From Siminovitchia terrae (GTDB lineage: Bacteria > Bacillota > Bacilli > Bacillales > Bacillaceae_C), in contig NZ_QYTW02000004.1 of assembly GCF_003605405.2 (NCBI RefSeq), positions 62,001-126,000 on the forward strand: a stretch of 64,000 nt of DNA, written 5' to 3'. Of the stretch, positions 37,784-45,455 are shown piece after piece. Every line of letters starts with the position of its first letter. The stretch's first letter is position 1. The notes beneath the pieces are model-generated. The model saw nothing but the letters and a program-made list of their open reading frames with translations, was not told where the DNA came from and searched no databases. Made by a program: the position numbers and the translations under genes.

Positions 37784-38266
37784 ATGTTCAATCAAGCTTT
37801 TTTCTTTTTGATTCTGTTGCTAGGAATTGGGATAGCCGCAAAAAACCAATCACTTGTCATCGCAGTGGCGGTTCTGATCATTCTTAAATTGGCAGGAGCT
37901 GATGAAAAACTCTTTACCATGATTCAAGCGAAGGGAATCAACTGGGGAGTCACTGTTATCACGATTGCTGTTTTAGCACCTATTGCAAGTGGGTATATCG
38001 GTTTTAAGGAGCTCGGTGGAGCGATCAAGTCCCCGTACGCTTGGATTGCTCTTGGCGCTGGGATGGCGGTAGCCATCATAGCAAAATATGGGGTCACGTT
38101 ATTATCCGAAGACCCCCATATCACCACCGCACTTGTCCTTGGAACAATTATGGCAGTTTCCCTCTTTAAAGGTGTGGCTGTCGGCCCGTTGATTGGCGCA
38201 GGCATAGCCTACTTAGCAATGAAGTTTTTCGAGGTTTTCCGCTCGGGATCAGGCATGGGTGGATAG
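37784..38266 (+). CDS. ytwI: DUF441 membrane protein YtwI
   Basis: This 160-residue protein has four hydrophobic segments and belongs to the DUF441 (UPF0756) family of unknown function. ATG 37784 lies 8 bases after AAGGA; the earlier ATG at 37775 overlaps that site. It sits between ytvI and citZ as in B. subtilis. No terminator is obvious after it. Confidence 0.9.
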   Translation: MFNQAFFFLILLLGIGIAAKNQSLVIAVAVLIILKLAGADEKLFTMIQAKGINWGVTVITIAVLAPIASGYIGFKELGGAIKSPYAWIALGAGMAVAIIAKYGVTLLSEDPHITTALVLGTIMAVSLFKGVAVGPLIGAGIAYLAMKFFEVFRSGSGMGG

Positions 38267-38340
38267 AAAATTTAGCCATCTATAAAGAAAATCTTATTGC
38301 TAGGTATAAAAAATATGAATCATTATAAAATGTTGAAAAA

Positions 38341-38368
38341 TAGACAAGAATTTAGTTTTGTTTATAAT
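38341..38368 (+). promoter_or_regulatory. Probable promoter of citZ
   Basis: TAGACA and TATAAT are separated by 16 bases. The transcript would carry a leader of about 120 bases. Confidence 0.55.
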
Positions 38369-38493
38369 AGAAGATAAGTTCATTATGATTTTCCACATAA
38401 CTATTTTCTTTGTCTGAAGTTTTCCCCTAACAATTTGTATTACGTGCTTTCCACCTAAGGAATTTTAAAAAAGAGATAAAGGAGAGGTTTTCA

Positions 38494-39612
38494 ATGACAG
38501 CAACACGTGGGTTAGAAGGGGTAGTAGCCACAACGTCCTCTATAAGTTCCATCATTGATGACACGCTTACATACGTTGGCTACAACATTGATGATCTAAC
38601 TGAAAATGCAAGTTTCGAAGAAGTCATTTATTTATTATGGCACCTTGAATTGCCTACAAAGGAGCAGCTTCAGGAATTAAAGGAGCAGTTAGCAGAAAAT
38701 ATGGAGTTGCCGCAGGAAGTCCTCGACAGCTTTAAAACATATCCACTGGATAAAGTGCATCCAATGGCCGTTCTCCGGACAGCAGTCTCCGCTCTTGGAA
38801 TCTTTGATGAAGACGCAGAAGTGATGGATAAAGAAGCAAACTATCAAAAAGCGATCCGCCTTCAAGCGAAAATGCCTGCAATTGTAGCCGCATTTGCCCG
38901 TATCCGCAAAGGGCTTGAGCCGATTGCTCCACGCAAAGACCTAGGTTTTGCCGCCAACTTCATGTATATGATTAAAGGCGAGGAGCCTGACCAAATCGAA
39001 ATTGAAGCGATGGATAAGGCGCTAATCCTCCATGCAGACCATGAGCTTAATGCATCTACCTTTACCGCGAGAGTGTGTGTTGCGACCCTTTCAGATATTT
39101 ATTCAGGAATCACAGCAGCTATCGGAGCATTAAAAGGACCTCTGCATGGCGGTGCAAATGAACAGGTTATGAAAATGCTTACAGAAATCGGTTCTGCGGA
39201 CAATGCTGAAAGCTATATCAAAGATAAGCTTGAGAACAAAGAGAAAATCATGGGCTTTGGCCATCGTGTTTACCGCAAGGGAGACCCGCGGGCTAAGCAC
39301 TTGAAAGAAATGTCAAAAAGACTGACTGAAATTACCGGTGAGCCGGAATGGTACAACATTTCTATCAAGGTTGAAGAGGTATTTACTTCCGAAAAACCAT
39401 TACCTCCGAACGTTGACTTCTATTCTGCATCTGTTTACCATAGTCTCGGATTTGATCACGATTTATTTACGCCAATTTTTGCGGTAAGCCGTACTTCAGG
39501 ATGGCTTGCACATATTTTAGAACAGTACGAAAATAACCGTCTGATTCGTCCACGGGCAGAATATATCGGACCGGGAATGCGCTCATACATCTCGCTTGAC
39601 GAGCGCAAATAA
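38494..39612 (+). CDS. citZ: Citrate synthase
   Basis: This enzyme condenses acetyl-CoA and oxaloacetate in the first TCA step. The 372-residue length is that of the Gram-positive short type. Catalytic residues are visible in HADHELNASTF (near residue 178), GFGHRVYRKGDPR (near 254) and PNVDFYSA (near 306). AAAGGAGAGG lies before ATG 38494. It heads the citZ-icd-mdh cluster, in which icd also seems to have its own promoter. Confidence 0.97.
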   Translation: MTATRGLEGVVATTSSISSIIDDTLTYVGYNIDDLTENASFEEVIYLLWHLELPTKEQLQELKEQLAENMELPQEVLDSFKTYPLDKVHPMAVLRTAVSALGIFDEDAEVMDKEANYQKAIRLQAKMPAIVAAFARIRKGLEPIAPRKDLGFAANFMYMIKGEEPDQIEIEAMDKALILHADHELNASTFTARVCVATLSDIYSGITAAIGALKGPLHGGANEQVMKMLTEIGSADNAESYIKDKLENKEKIMGFGHRVYRKGDPRAKHLKEMSKRLTEITGEPEWYNISIKVEEVFTSEKPLPPNVDFYSASVYHSLGFDHDLFTPIFAVSRTSGWLAHILEQYENNRLIRPRAEYIGPGMRSYISLDERK

Positions 39613-39619
39613 TGACGAG

Positions 39620-39649
39620 TTAGAATTTTATGTTGTATTTTGATATGAT
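39620..39649 (+). promoter_or_regulatory. Candidate internal promoter before icd
   Basis: An extended -10, TGATATGAT, lies 17 bases after a weak -35 (TAGAAT). It lies just after citZ and before a stem-loop. Confidence 0.45.
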
Positions 39650-39659
39650 AGAGCGGGGA

Positions 39660-39690
39660 AAAGGTTAGAGGCTTTTGCTTTCTAACCTTT
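39660..39690 (+). other. Stem-loop between citZ and icd
   Basis: AAAGGTTAGA and TCTAACCTTT are perfect complements around an 11-base loop. No T run follows, so this looks like an RNA processing or stability element rather than a terminator. Confidence 0.6.
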
Positions 39691-39716
39691 GATACTGAAA
39701 TTGGAGGGATTTAGAT

Positions 39717-40988
39717 ATGTCTCAAGCTGAAAAAATCACAGTTTCAAATGGTGTATTAAATACGCCTGACCATCCAATCATTCCTTTTATTGAGGGAGAT
39801 GGAACAGGCCCTGATATTTGGGCTGCGTCACAAAGAGTTTTAGATGCAGCTGTAGAAAAAGCTTATGGCGGCAAACGAAAAATTGAGTGGAAAGAAGTAT
39901 ATGCGGGTGAAAAAGCCCATAATAAATTCGGTGAATGGCTTCCTGAGGAAACCTTGGATACGATTCGAGAATACCTTATCGCTATTAAAGGCCCCCTTAC
40001 AACTCCAATCGGCGGTGGCTTCCGTTCATTGAATGTTGCGCTGCGTCAGGAGCTTGACCTGTATGTATGTCTGCGTCCGGTCCGTTACTTTGAAGGAGTT
40101 CCTTCCCCTGTAAAACGTCCGGAAGATACAGATATGGTTATTTTCCGTGAAAATACAGAGGATATTTACGCAGGGATTGAATATCAAGAAGGATCCGAAG
40201 AAGTGAAAAAACTGATCAATTTCCTTCAAAATGAAATGGGTGTAAATAAAATCCGCTTCCCTGAAACTTCAGGCATTGGAATCAAACCGATTTCTTCAGA
40301 AGGAACAAAACGCTTGGCCCGTGCAGCAATCAATTATGCTATTAAAGAAGGGCGTAAATCTGTAACGCTTGTACATAAAGGCAATATTATGAAATTTACA
40401 GAAGGTGCCTTCAAAAACTGGGGATATGAAGTGGCTGAGCAGGAGTTCGGAGACAAAGTATTCACATGGAACCAATACGACAAAATCAAAGAGGAGCAAG
40501 GAACAGAAGCTGCGAACAAAGCGCAGGCTGACGCAGAAGCTGCTGGAAAAATCATTATCAAAGATGCGATTGCTGATATTTTCCTTCAGCAAATCCTTAC
40601 TCGTTCCAAAGAATTTGATGTAGTGGCGACAATGAATCTTAACGGGGACTATATCTCCGATGCATTGGCAGCACAAGTTGGAGGAATCGGTATTGCTCCT
40701 GGTGCAAACATCAACTACGATACAGGCCATGCGATTTTTGAAGCTACGCACGGAACAGCTCCAAAGTATGCGGGATTGGATAAAGTGAACCCGTCCTCAG
40801 TCATTCTTTCAGGAGTTCTTATGCTTGAGCATATCGGCTGGGGCGAAGCTGCTCAATTAATTACGAAGTCAATGGAAAAGACAATTGAATCAAAAGTTGT
40901 CACATATGACTTTGCCCGCTTAATGGAAGGTGCGACAGAAGTAAAAACTTCTGAATTCGGAACTAAATTGATTGAAAACATGGATTAA
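39717..40988 (+). CDS. icd: Isocitrate dehydrogenase (NADP)
   Basis: This enzyme oxidises isocitrate to 2-oxoglutarate and CO2. The 423-residue protein shows the substrate-binding segment [41 protein letters not shown], and the metal- and cofactor-binding [20 protein letters not shown] followed by [12 protein letters not shown], typical of NADP enzymes. TTGGAGGG precedes ATG 39717. It is flanked by stem-loops on both sides. Confidence 0.97.
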   Translation: MSQAEKITVSNGVLNTPDHPIIPFIEGDGTGPDIWAASQRVLDAAVEKAYGGKRKIEWKEVYAGEKAHNKFGEWLPEETLDTIREYLIAIKGPLTTPIGGGFRSLNVALRQELDLYVCLRPVRYFEGVPSPVKRPEDTDMVIFRENTEDIYAGIEYQEGSEEVKKLINFLQNEMGVNKIRFPETSGIGIKPISSEGTKRLARAAINYAIKEGRKSVTLVHKGNIMKFTEGAFKNWGYEVAEQEFGDKVFTWNQYDKIKEEQGTEAANKAQADAEAAGKIIIKDAIADIFLQQILTRSKEFDVVATMNLNGDYISDALAAQVGGIGIAPGANINYDTGHAIFEATHGTAPKYAGLDKVNPSSVILSGVLMLEHIGWGEAAQLITKSMEKTIESKVVTYDFARLMEGATEVKTSEFGTKLIENMD

Positions 40989-41027
40989 ATTTCTTTCTTC
41001 AAGGGAAAATTGGGTTTAAGAGCATAA

Positions 41028-41060
41028 AATTGGAGACTGTTTTTAAAACAGTCTCCAATT
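41028..41060 (+). other. Stem-loop between icd and mdh
   Basis: AATTGGAGACTGTTTT and AAAACAGTCTCCAATT form a perfect long stem with a minimal loop. It lacks a T run and lies 33 bases before the mdh start. Confidence 0.7.
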
Positions 41061-41093
41061 AGTGTGAAATTTAATGAAAGAAGGGACTTCCCC

Positions 41094-42032
41094 ATGTCAT
41101 TAAAGCGGAAAAAAATATCTGTTATTGGTGGAGGATTTACAGGGGCTACAACAGCGTTCCTGGCAGCACAAAAAGAACTTGGAGATGTCGTCCTGATCGA
41201 TATTCCAAAAATGGAGAACACTGTAAAAGGGAAAGCGCTGGACATGTTAGAGGCGAGTCCGGTCCAAGGATTCGATGCAAGAATCATTGGTACATCCAAC
41301 TATGAAGACACGAAAGACTCTGATGTTGTCGTCATTACTGCAGGCATTGCCCGAAAACCGGGAATGAGCCGTGATGATCTGGTGCAAACAAACCAGAAAG
41401 TAATGAAAAGCGTAACGCAGGAAATCGTTAAATATTCTCCAAACTGTCATATCGTTGTGCTGACAAATCCAGTGGATGCCATGACATATACCGTGTTTAA
41501 AGAATCTGGATTCCCGAAAAACCGTGTAATCGGGCAGTCAGGCATCCTGGATACTGCACGTTTCCGTACATTTATCGCACAAGAGTTAAACCTTTCTGTG
41601 AAAGACATTACAGGATTCGTCTTGGGGGGCCATGGAGACGACATGGTTCCGCTAGTTCGCTATTCCTATGCAGGAGGAATTCCACTTGAGAAACTTATTC
41701 CACAGGATCGACTTGATGTCATTGTGGAAAGGACACGAAAAGGCGGAGGCGAAATCGTGAATCTGCTTGGCAACGGAAGTGCTTATTATGCGCCGGCTGC
41801 ATCACTCGTTGAGATGGTTGAAGCTATTGTGAAAGATCAGCGGAGGGTGCTGCCTTCCATTGCCTACCTTGAAGGAGAATATGGATATGAGGGCATTTAC
41901 TTAGGAGTGCCTACGATCCTTGGCAAGGATGGAATCGAGCAAGTAATTGAACTTGAACTGACAGCCGAGGAAAAAGCAGCTTTGGATAAATCAGCAGACG
42001 CTGTCCGAGAAGTGATGAACGTTTTAGAGTAA
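41094..42032 (+). CDS. mdh: Malate dehydrogenase (LDH-like)
   Basis: This enzyme oxidises malate to oxaloacetate with NAD. At 312 residues it equals the Bacillus enzyme. The Rossmann motif is [11 protein letters not shown], the NAD-selecting acid is in [12 protein letters not shown], the substrate arginine is in [10 protein letters not shown], and the catalytic histidine is in [17 protein letters not shown] 41094 lies 8 bases after GAAGGG; the longer frame from 41064 is rejected. A terminator follows. Confidence 0.97.
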   Translation: MSLKRKKISVIGGGFTGATTAFLAAQKELGDVVLIDIPKMENTVKGKALDMLEASPVQGFDARIIGTSNYEDTKDSDVVVITAGIARKPGMSRDDLVQTNQKVMKSVTQEIVKYSPNCHIVVLTNPVDAMTYTVFKESGFPKNRVIGQSGILDTARFRTFIAQELNLSVKDITGFVLGGHGDDMVPLVRYSYAGGIPLEKLIPQDRLDVIVERTRKGGGEIVNLLGNGSAYYAPAASLVEMVEAIVKDQRRVLPSIAYLEGEYGYEGIYLGVPTILGKDGIEQVIELELTAEEKAALDKSADAVREVMNVLE

Positions 42033-42043
42033 ATTCTGATGAA

Positions 42044-42080
42044 GACCAATCATTTATAATGGTTGGTTTTCTTTTTCTTT
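42044..42080 (+). terminator. Intrinsic terminator of the citZ-icd-mdh cluster
   Basis: ACCAATCA and TAATGGTTGGT (partly paired) form a stem followed by a T-rich tail. Confidence 0.75.
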
Positions 42081-42106
42081 GTTTTTAATAATAAAAATGG
42101 TATTAT
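42079..42106 (+). promoter_or_regulatory. Probable promoter of the MaoC-like gene
   Basis: TTGTTT and TATTAT are separated by 16 bases, starting in the T-rich tail of the preceding terminator. Confidence 0.5.
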
Positions 42107-42153
42107 ATTTCAAAATAGATCGTAAACTCATAAACTTTTCGGGGGTGCTCTTA

Positions 42154-42603
42154 TTGTTATTGGGGAAAAAGCGTAAGCTGGGAAGGCAGATTGGTGAAAT
42201 CTCATCAGGAGAAAAGCTGAAACTGACAGAGAAAATCGAAGATAAGGATCTATTGCTGTATCTTGGTTTGACAAATGACGCCAACCCGCTGTATATCCAG
42301 CATGACTATACTTCCCAAACACCGTATGAAAAGCCAATTGTACCATCGATCATGTTGACCGGCATTATCATTTCAGCCGTTACAAAATATTTGCCTGGTC
42401 CAGGATCTAATATCCTAAAGCAGGAGATAGAGTTTCTGAAGCCAGTCTTTCATTATGCTACAATCGAATTTTTGTTTGAGGTTATCGATGTCAATGAACA
42501 GGATCGTATGATTACTGTAAATGTACAGGGGACAGACAGTGGAGAAACGGTCATAACGGGCACGCTCCTTGTGTCTCCGCCATATCCATCCGTAGAGACA
42601 TAA
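42154..42603 (+). CDS. MaoC/hotdog-fold dehydratase-like protein
   Basis: This 149-residue protein has a single MaoC-like hotdog domain. The segment LGLTNDANPLYIQHDYTSQTPYEKPIVPSIM contains the (R)-hydratase-like D...NP..H pattern of MaoC proteins, which act on acyl-CoA or acyl-ACP. TTG 42154 is chosen because GGGGGTG lies 6 bases upstream and the protein then starts with a short basic GKKRKLG stretch. Proteins like this follow mdh in several Bacillaceae, as far as I recall. The natural substrate is unknown. Confidence 0.82.
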   Translation: MLLGKKRKLGRQIGEISSGEKLKLTEKIEDKDLLLYLGLTNDANPLYIQHDYTSQTPYEKPIVPSIMLTGIIISAVTKYLPGPGSNILKQEIEFLKPVFHYATIEFLFEVIDVNEQDRMITVNVQGTDSGETVITGTLLVSPPYPSVET

Positions 42604-42620
42604 CAAATAAAAAGTAAAAG

Positions 42621-42647
42621 TGCAGGCGATTAGGCCTGTTTTTTTAT
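42621..42647 (+). terminator. Intrinsic terminator of the MaoC-like gene
   Basis: CAGGC and GCCTG flank a short loop and are followed by seven T. Confidence 0.82.
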
Positions 42648-42670
42648 TTATGTGAAATGAAACCTTTTTT

Positions 42671-42692
42671 CTATTGTAGCGTAATACAATAG
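42671..42692. promoter_or_regulatory. Operator-like inverted repeat before hflK
   Basis: CTATTGT and ACAATAG are perfect 7-base complements separated by 8 bases, 33 bp before the hflK start codon. The spacing fits a dimeric repressor site, but no regulator is known. Confidence 0.4.
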
Positions 42693-42724
42693 TATTAAGA
42701 GAAAAAGAGAAAGGAACGTGGGGA

Positions 42725-43681
42725 ATGAGTTTAAAAAGGGTATACGCAGCAGTAGGCATGGTGATTGCAGGACTTGTGCTCATTGTCGCGCTTTTTACTT
42801 CCTGGTATACGCTGGACGAATCGGACCAGGCGGTGATTTTGACGTTCGGCAAAGCTGAGGATACGGTAACGGATCCGGGGTTGCATTTCAAACTTCCTTG
42901 GCCAGTGCAGCGGGTTGAGAAGCTTGCAAGAGAGACAAAGAGCCTGCAGTTTGGTTTCAAAAATTCAGAGGGGAAAAAGGAACTGTCTGAAGAAACAAAA
43001 ATGATTACGGGAGACGAGAATATCGTTTTTGCGGACCTTGTGGTCCAATGGAAGATAACAGATCCCAAGAAATATTTATTTAATGCGGACAATCCCGAAG
43101 AGGTGTTGTATGACGCGACATCCGCATCCTTAAGGAGTATTATCGGAAGTTCGAAAATTGATGATGCCCTCACTTCTGGAAAAGCTGAGATTGAAGGTAA
43201 TGTTAGGGATCTTTTAACTACGCTCATGGAAAAATATGATGTCGGTATTTCTATTTTGGCTGTTAAGCTTAAAGATGTAGAGCTTCCCAATAAAGAAGTC
43301 CGAAGCGCTTTTACAGCGGTGACGGATGCTAGGGAAACGATGAACACTAAAATGAACGAAGCGAAAAAATATGAGAATCAGCGAATGAATGAAGCAAAAG
43401 GGGAAAGGGATGCTATTATCTCCAAAGCGAAAGGGGAAAAGGCCGCAAGGCTGGAAACCGCACGTGGAGATGTGGCAGTCTTCAATAAGTTGTATAAAGA
43501 GTATAAGAGCAACCCGGAAGTGACAAGGGAACGTCTGACAATTGAGACGCTGGAACAGGTGCTCCCAGGAGCGGAGATTTACATTATGAATGATGAAGGT
43601 AATACGTTAAAATACTTCCCAATCCGGCCGATGGAAAAAGAGGAGCCGAAACCGGCAGAGAAGACGGAGGGGGATGAGTAG
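42725..43681 (+). CDS. hflK: HflK, SPFH-domain membrane protease modulator
   Basis: This 318-residue protein has one N-terminal transmembrane segment (about residues 8-26), an SPFH/band 7 domain with DQAVILTFGKAEDTVTDPGLHFKLPWPVQRV, and a long helical region rich in NEAK and GE repeats. In E. coli HflK and HflC form a large periplasm-facing cage around FtsH and temper its proteolysis. AAAGGA lies upstream of ATG 42725. hflC follows directly. Many bacilli, including B. subtilis, lack this pair at the locus and carry phoPR here instead. Confidence 0.93.
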   Translation: MSLKRVYAAVGMVIAGLVLIVALFTSWYTLDESDQAVILTFGKAEDTVTDPGLHFKLPWPVQRVEKLARETKSLQFGFKNSEGKKELSEETKMITGDENIVFADLVVQWKITDPKKYLFNADNPEEVLYDATSASLRSIIGSSKIDDALTSGKAEIEGNVRDLLTTLMEKYDVGISILAVKLKDVELPNKEVRSAFTAVTDARETMNTKMNEAKKYENQRMNEAKGERDAIISKAKGEKAARLETARGDVAVFNKLYKEYKSNPEVTRERLTIETLEQVLPGAEIYIMNDEGNTLKYFPIRPMEKEEPKPAEKTEGDE

Positions 43682-43682
43682 C

Positions 43683-44615
43683 ATGGATAAGAAAGTAGTT
43701 GACTTTGGTTCACGTAAGGCTACCGAACTGGAGTGGAGGAAATATACAAAATTTGGACTCTTATTGATTATTCTGGTTGCTCTTCTGCTGATTTTGATTT
43801 CTAGCCTATTCATAGTAAAGGAAGGGGAATTCAAGGTTATACGCCAGTTTGGTGAGGTGGTTCGAATCAAAACGGAACCTGGGCTTGCCATGAAAGTACC
43901 ATTTATTCAAAGCGTTTCAACCCTTCCTAAATACCAAATGACGTACGATGTATCACAGGCGGAAATCAATACGAAAGATAAGAAAAGGATGATTATAGAT
44001 AATTATGCGCTATGGAAAATCGTAGATCCGAAAAAGATGATTGCTAATGCGCGTTCGGTGGAAAACGCTGAATCGAGAATGGAGGAATTTATTTATTCCG
44101 TTGTCCGGACAGAATTGGGGCAACTGAACTATGATGAAATTATCAATGATGAAAAATCCTCCCGTGGAAGCCTGAACGATAGAGTGACGGAAAAAGTCAA
44201 TGAATTGCTGTCCAAAGACGAATACGGAGTCGTTGTTACGGATGTTCGAATGAAGCGTACAGATCTTCCGAATGAGAACGAAAACTCGGTTTACACTCGG
44301 ATGATTTCCGAACGTGAATCAACGGCCCAAGAATATTTGTCACGAGGAGACGCGGAGAAAAATAGGATTACTGCAAAAACGGACCAGAAAGTAAGGGAAA
44401 TGCTTTCTAAAGCACAGGCTGATGCAGAAGTGATCCGCTCTGAAGGTGAAGGGCAGGCCGCCAAAATCTACAACGACTCTTTTTCAAAAGATCGTGAATT
44501 CTATCAGCTTTTCCGGACCTTGGAATCCTATAAAAAGACAATTGGCGAGGACACAGTTATTGTTCTTCCTTCTGACTCTCCATATGCGAAGCTGCTGAAG
44601 GGATATACGAAATGA
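43683..44615 (+). CDS. hflC: HflC, SPFH-domain partner of HflK
   Basis: This 310-residue protein has one transmembrane segment (LLLIILVALLLILISSLFIV), then the band 7 domain (VIRQFGEVVRIKTEPGLAMKVPF) and a helical AEKNRITAK...AQADAEVIRSEGEGQAAKIY region, typical of HflC. ATG 43683 lies just past the hflK stop, 9-12 bases after GGAGGGGG; ATG 43674 would overlap it with poor spacing. The pair is closed by a terminator and then copy 4 of the structured repeat. Confidence 0.94.
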   Translation: MDKKVVDFGSRKATELEWRKYTKFGLLLIILVALLLILISSLFIVKEGEFKVIRQFGEVVRIKTEPGLAMKVPFIQSVSTLPKYQMTYDVSQAEINTKDKKRMIIDNYALWKIVDPKKMIANARSVENAESRMEEFIYSVVRTELGQLNYDEIINDEKSSRGSLNDRVTEKVNELLSKDEYGVVVTDVRMKRTDLPNENENSVYTRMISERESTAQEYLSRGDAEKNRITAKTDQKVREMLSKAQADAEVIRSEGEGQAAKIYNDSFSKDREFYQLFRTLESYKKTIGEDTVIVLPSDSPYAKLLKGYTK

Positions 44616-44617
44616 TG

Positions 44618-44648
44618 AAATGCCGGGGCGGGAGCACCCGGCATTTTA
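44618..44648 (+). terminator. Intrinsic terminator of hflKC
   Basis: AAATGCCGGG and CCCGGCATTT are perfect complements followed by T. Confidence 0.85.
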
Positions 44649-44650
44649 GT

Positions 44651-44844
44651 TTAACTTCATTCAGCAGAAGTTTCCCACTTCTGTAAGTGGTGGGATGAAT
44701 GCCTATGGATATTCCATTCAGTGGGGGGGCAAACCCCGGTTGAATAAAGTTAAAGACTCGGGCGGATGCCACAGATTTTTAGAGGAAATTTATCGGGCGA
44801 AGCTCGATAAAATCTGGGCGCAAATACGCCAAGGCGCATTTGAT
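44651..44844 (+). repeat. Structured interspersed element, copy 4
   Basis: This 194-bp copy carries the changes CGGGC against GCTCG and CAG against TTG, both of which keep pairing through G-T pairs. Its centre reads GGGGGGGCAAACCCC. It starts 2 bp after the hflKC terminator and ends 34 bp before the DUF4260 start codon. Confidence 0.9.
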
Positions 44845-44878
44845 AAAAAGGTCAAATGATTTCCTGGAGGGATGAATA

Positions 44879-45226
44879 TTGAATAAGGTGCTTTTACATG
44901 TGGAAGGGCTCGTGGTTTTTGCTTTAAGTTTATGGCTTTATGGACATTGCCAATTCAGTTGGATATTGTTTATTGTACTTTTATTTGCACCAGATCTTTC
45001 GATGTTTGGATATATAGTCAATAATCAAATCGGTGCAATCATATATAATGTATTCCATACATATGCAGTAACAATACTTGTTGTTGTCTTTGGGGTGGTC
45101 TTTTCGGCCCCATTAGTCATGGCAATCGGTTTGATATGGACGGCTCATATTGGCATGGATAGGATGTTAGGTTATGGATTGAAGTATTCTACTGAATTTA
45201 AAGACACTCATTTAAACCGTGTATAA
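44879..45226 (+). CDS. DUF4260 family membrane protein
   Basis: This 115-residue protein has about four hydrophobic segments and the PDLSMFGY and AHIGMDRMLGYGLKY motifs of the DUF4260 family. Function is unknown. TTG 44879 lies 7 bases after GGAGGG. It is an extra gene between hflC and polA, and its upstream region is entirely structured repeat, so its expression may depend on that element or on read-through. Confidence 0.88.
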   Translation: MNKVLLHVEGLVVFALSLWLYGHCQFSWILFIVLLFAPDLSMFGYIVNNQIGAIIYNVFHTYAVTILVVVFGVVFSAPLVMAIGLIWTAHIGMDRMLGYGLKYSTEFKDTHLNRV

Positions 45227-45229
45227 CTA

Positions 45230-45258
45230 TAGGCTTCTATCATGGAGTCTTTTTATTT
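45230..45258 (+). terminator. Probable terminator of the DUF4260 gene
   Basis: AGGCTTC and GGAGTCT pair with two G-T pairs and are followed by TTTTATTTT. Confidence 0.5.
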
Positions 45259-45378
45259 TGTAAAAAGTGAAGCGGTGAGAGTCTATGGAATTTGAGGTAA
45301 TTTTTGGTGAATGTACCTTATATGCTCTCAAATTTTAGAATATCCCAAACTTTAGTCTTTCCGCGTTCTTCTCTTTTT

Positions 45379-45407
45379 TTCACATTCCCGAACACACATG
45401 CTAGAAT
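45379..45407 (+). promoter_or_regulatory. Promoter of polA
   Basis: TTCACA and TAGAAT are separated by 17 bases, with a TG extension before the -10. It lies about 50 bases before the polA start. Confidence 0.65.
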
Positions 45408-45455
45408 AAAAATATCAGACAGGCGGACGTTCTGCTTGCTTAGGAGGTATTTGGC

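Noticed and set aside
38283-38298. CcpC-like ATAA...TTAT dyad before citZ
   Set aside because: The spacer is 8 rather than 7 bases and the place relative to the candidate promoter does not fit well.
42415-43347. Long minus-strand frame of 310 codons opposite hflK
   Set aside because: It is serine-rich shadow coding on the opposite strand of a well-supported gene, without ribosome site or family motifs.
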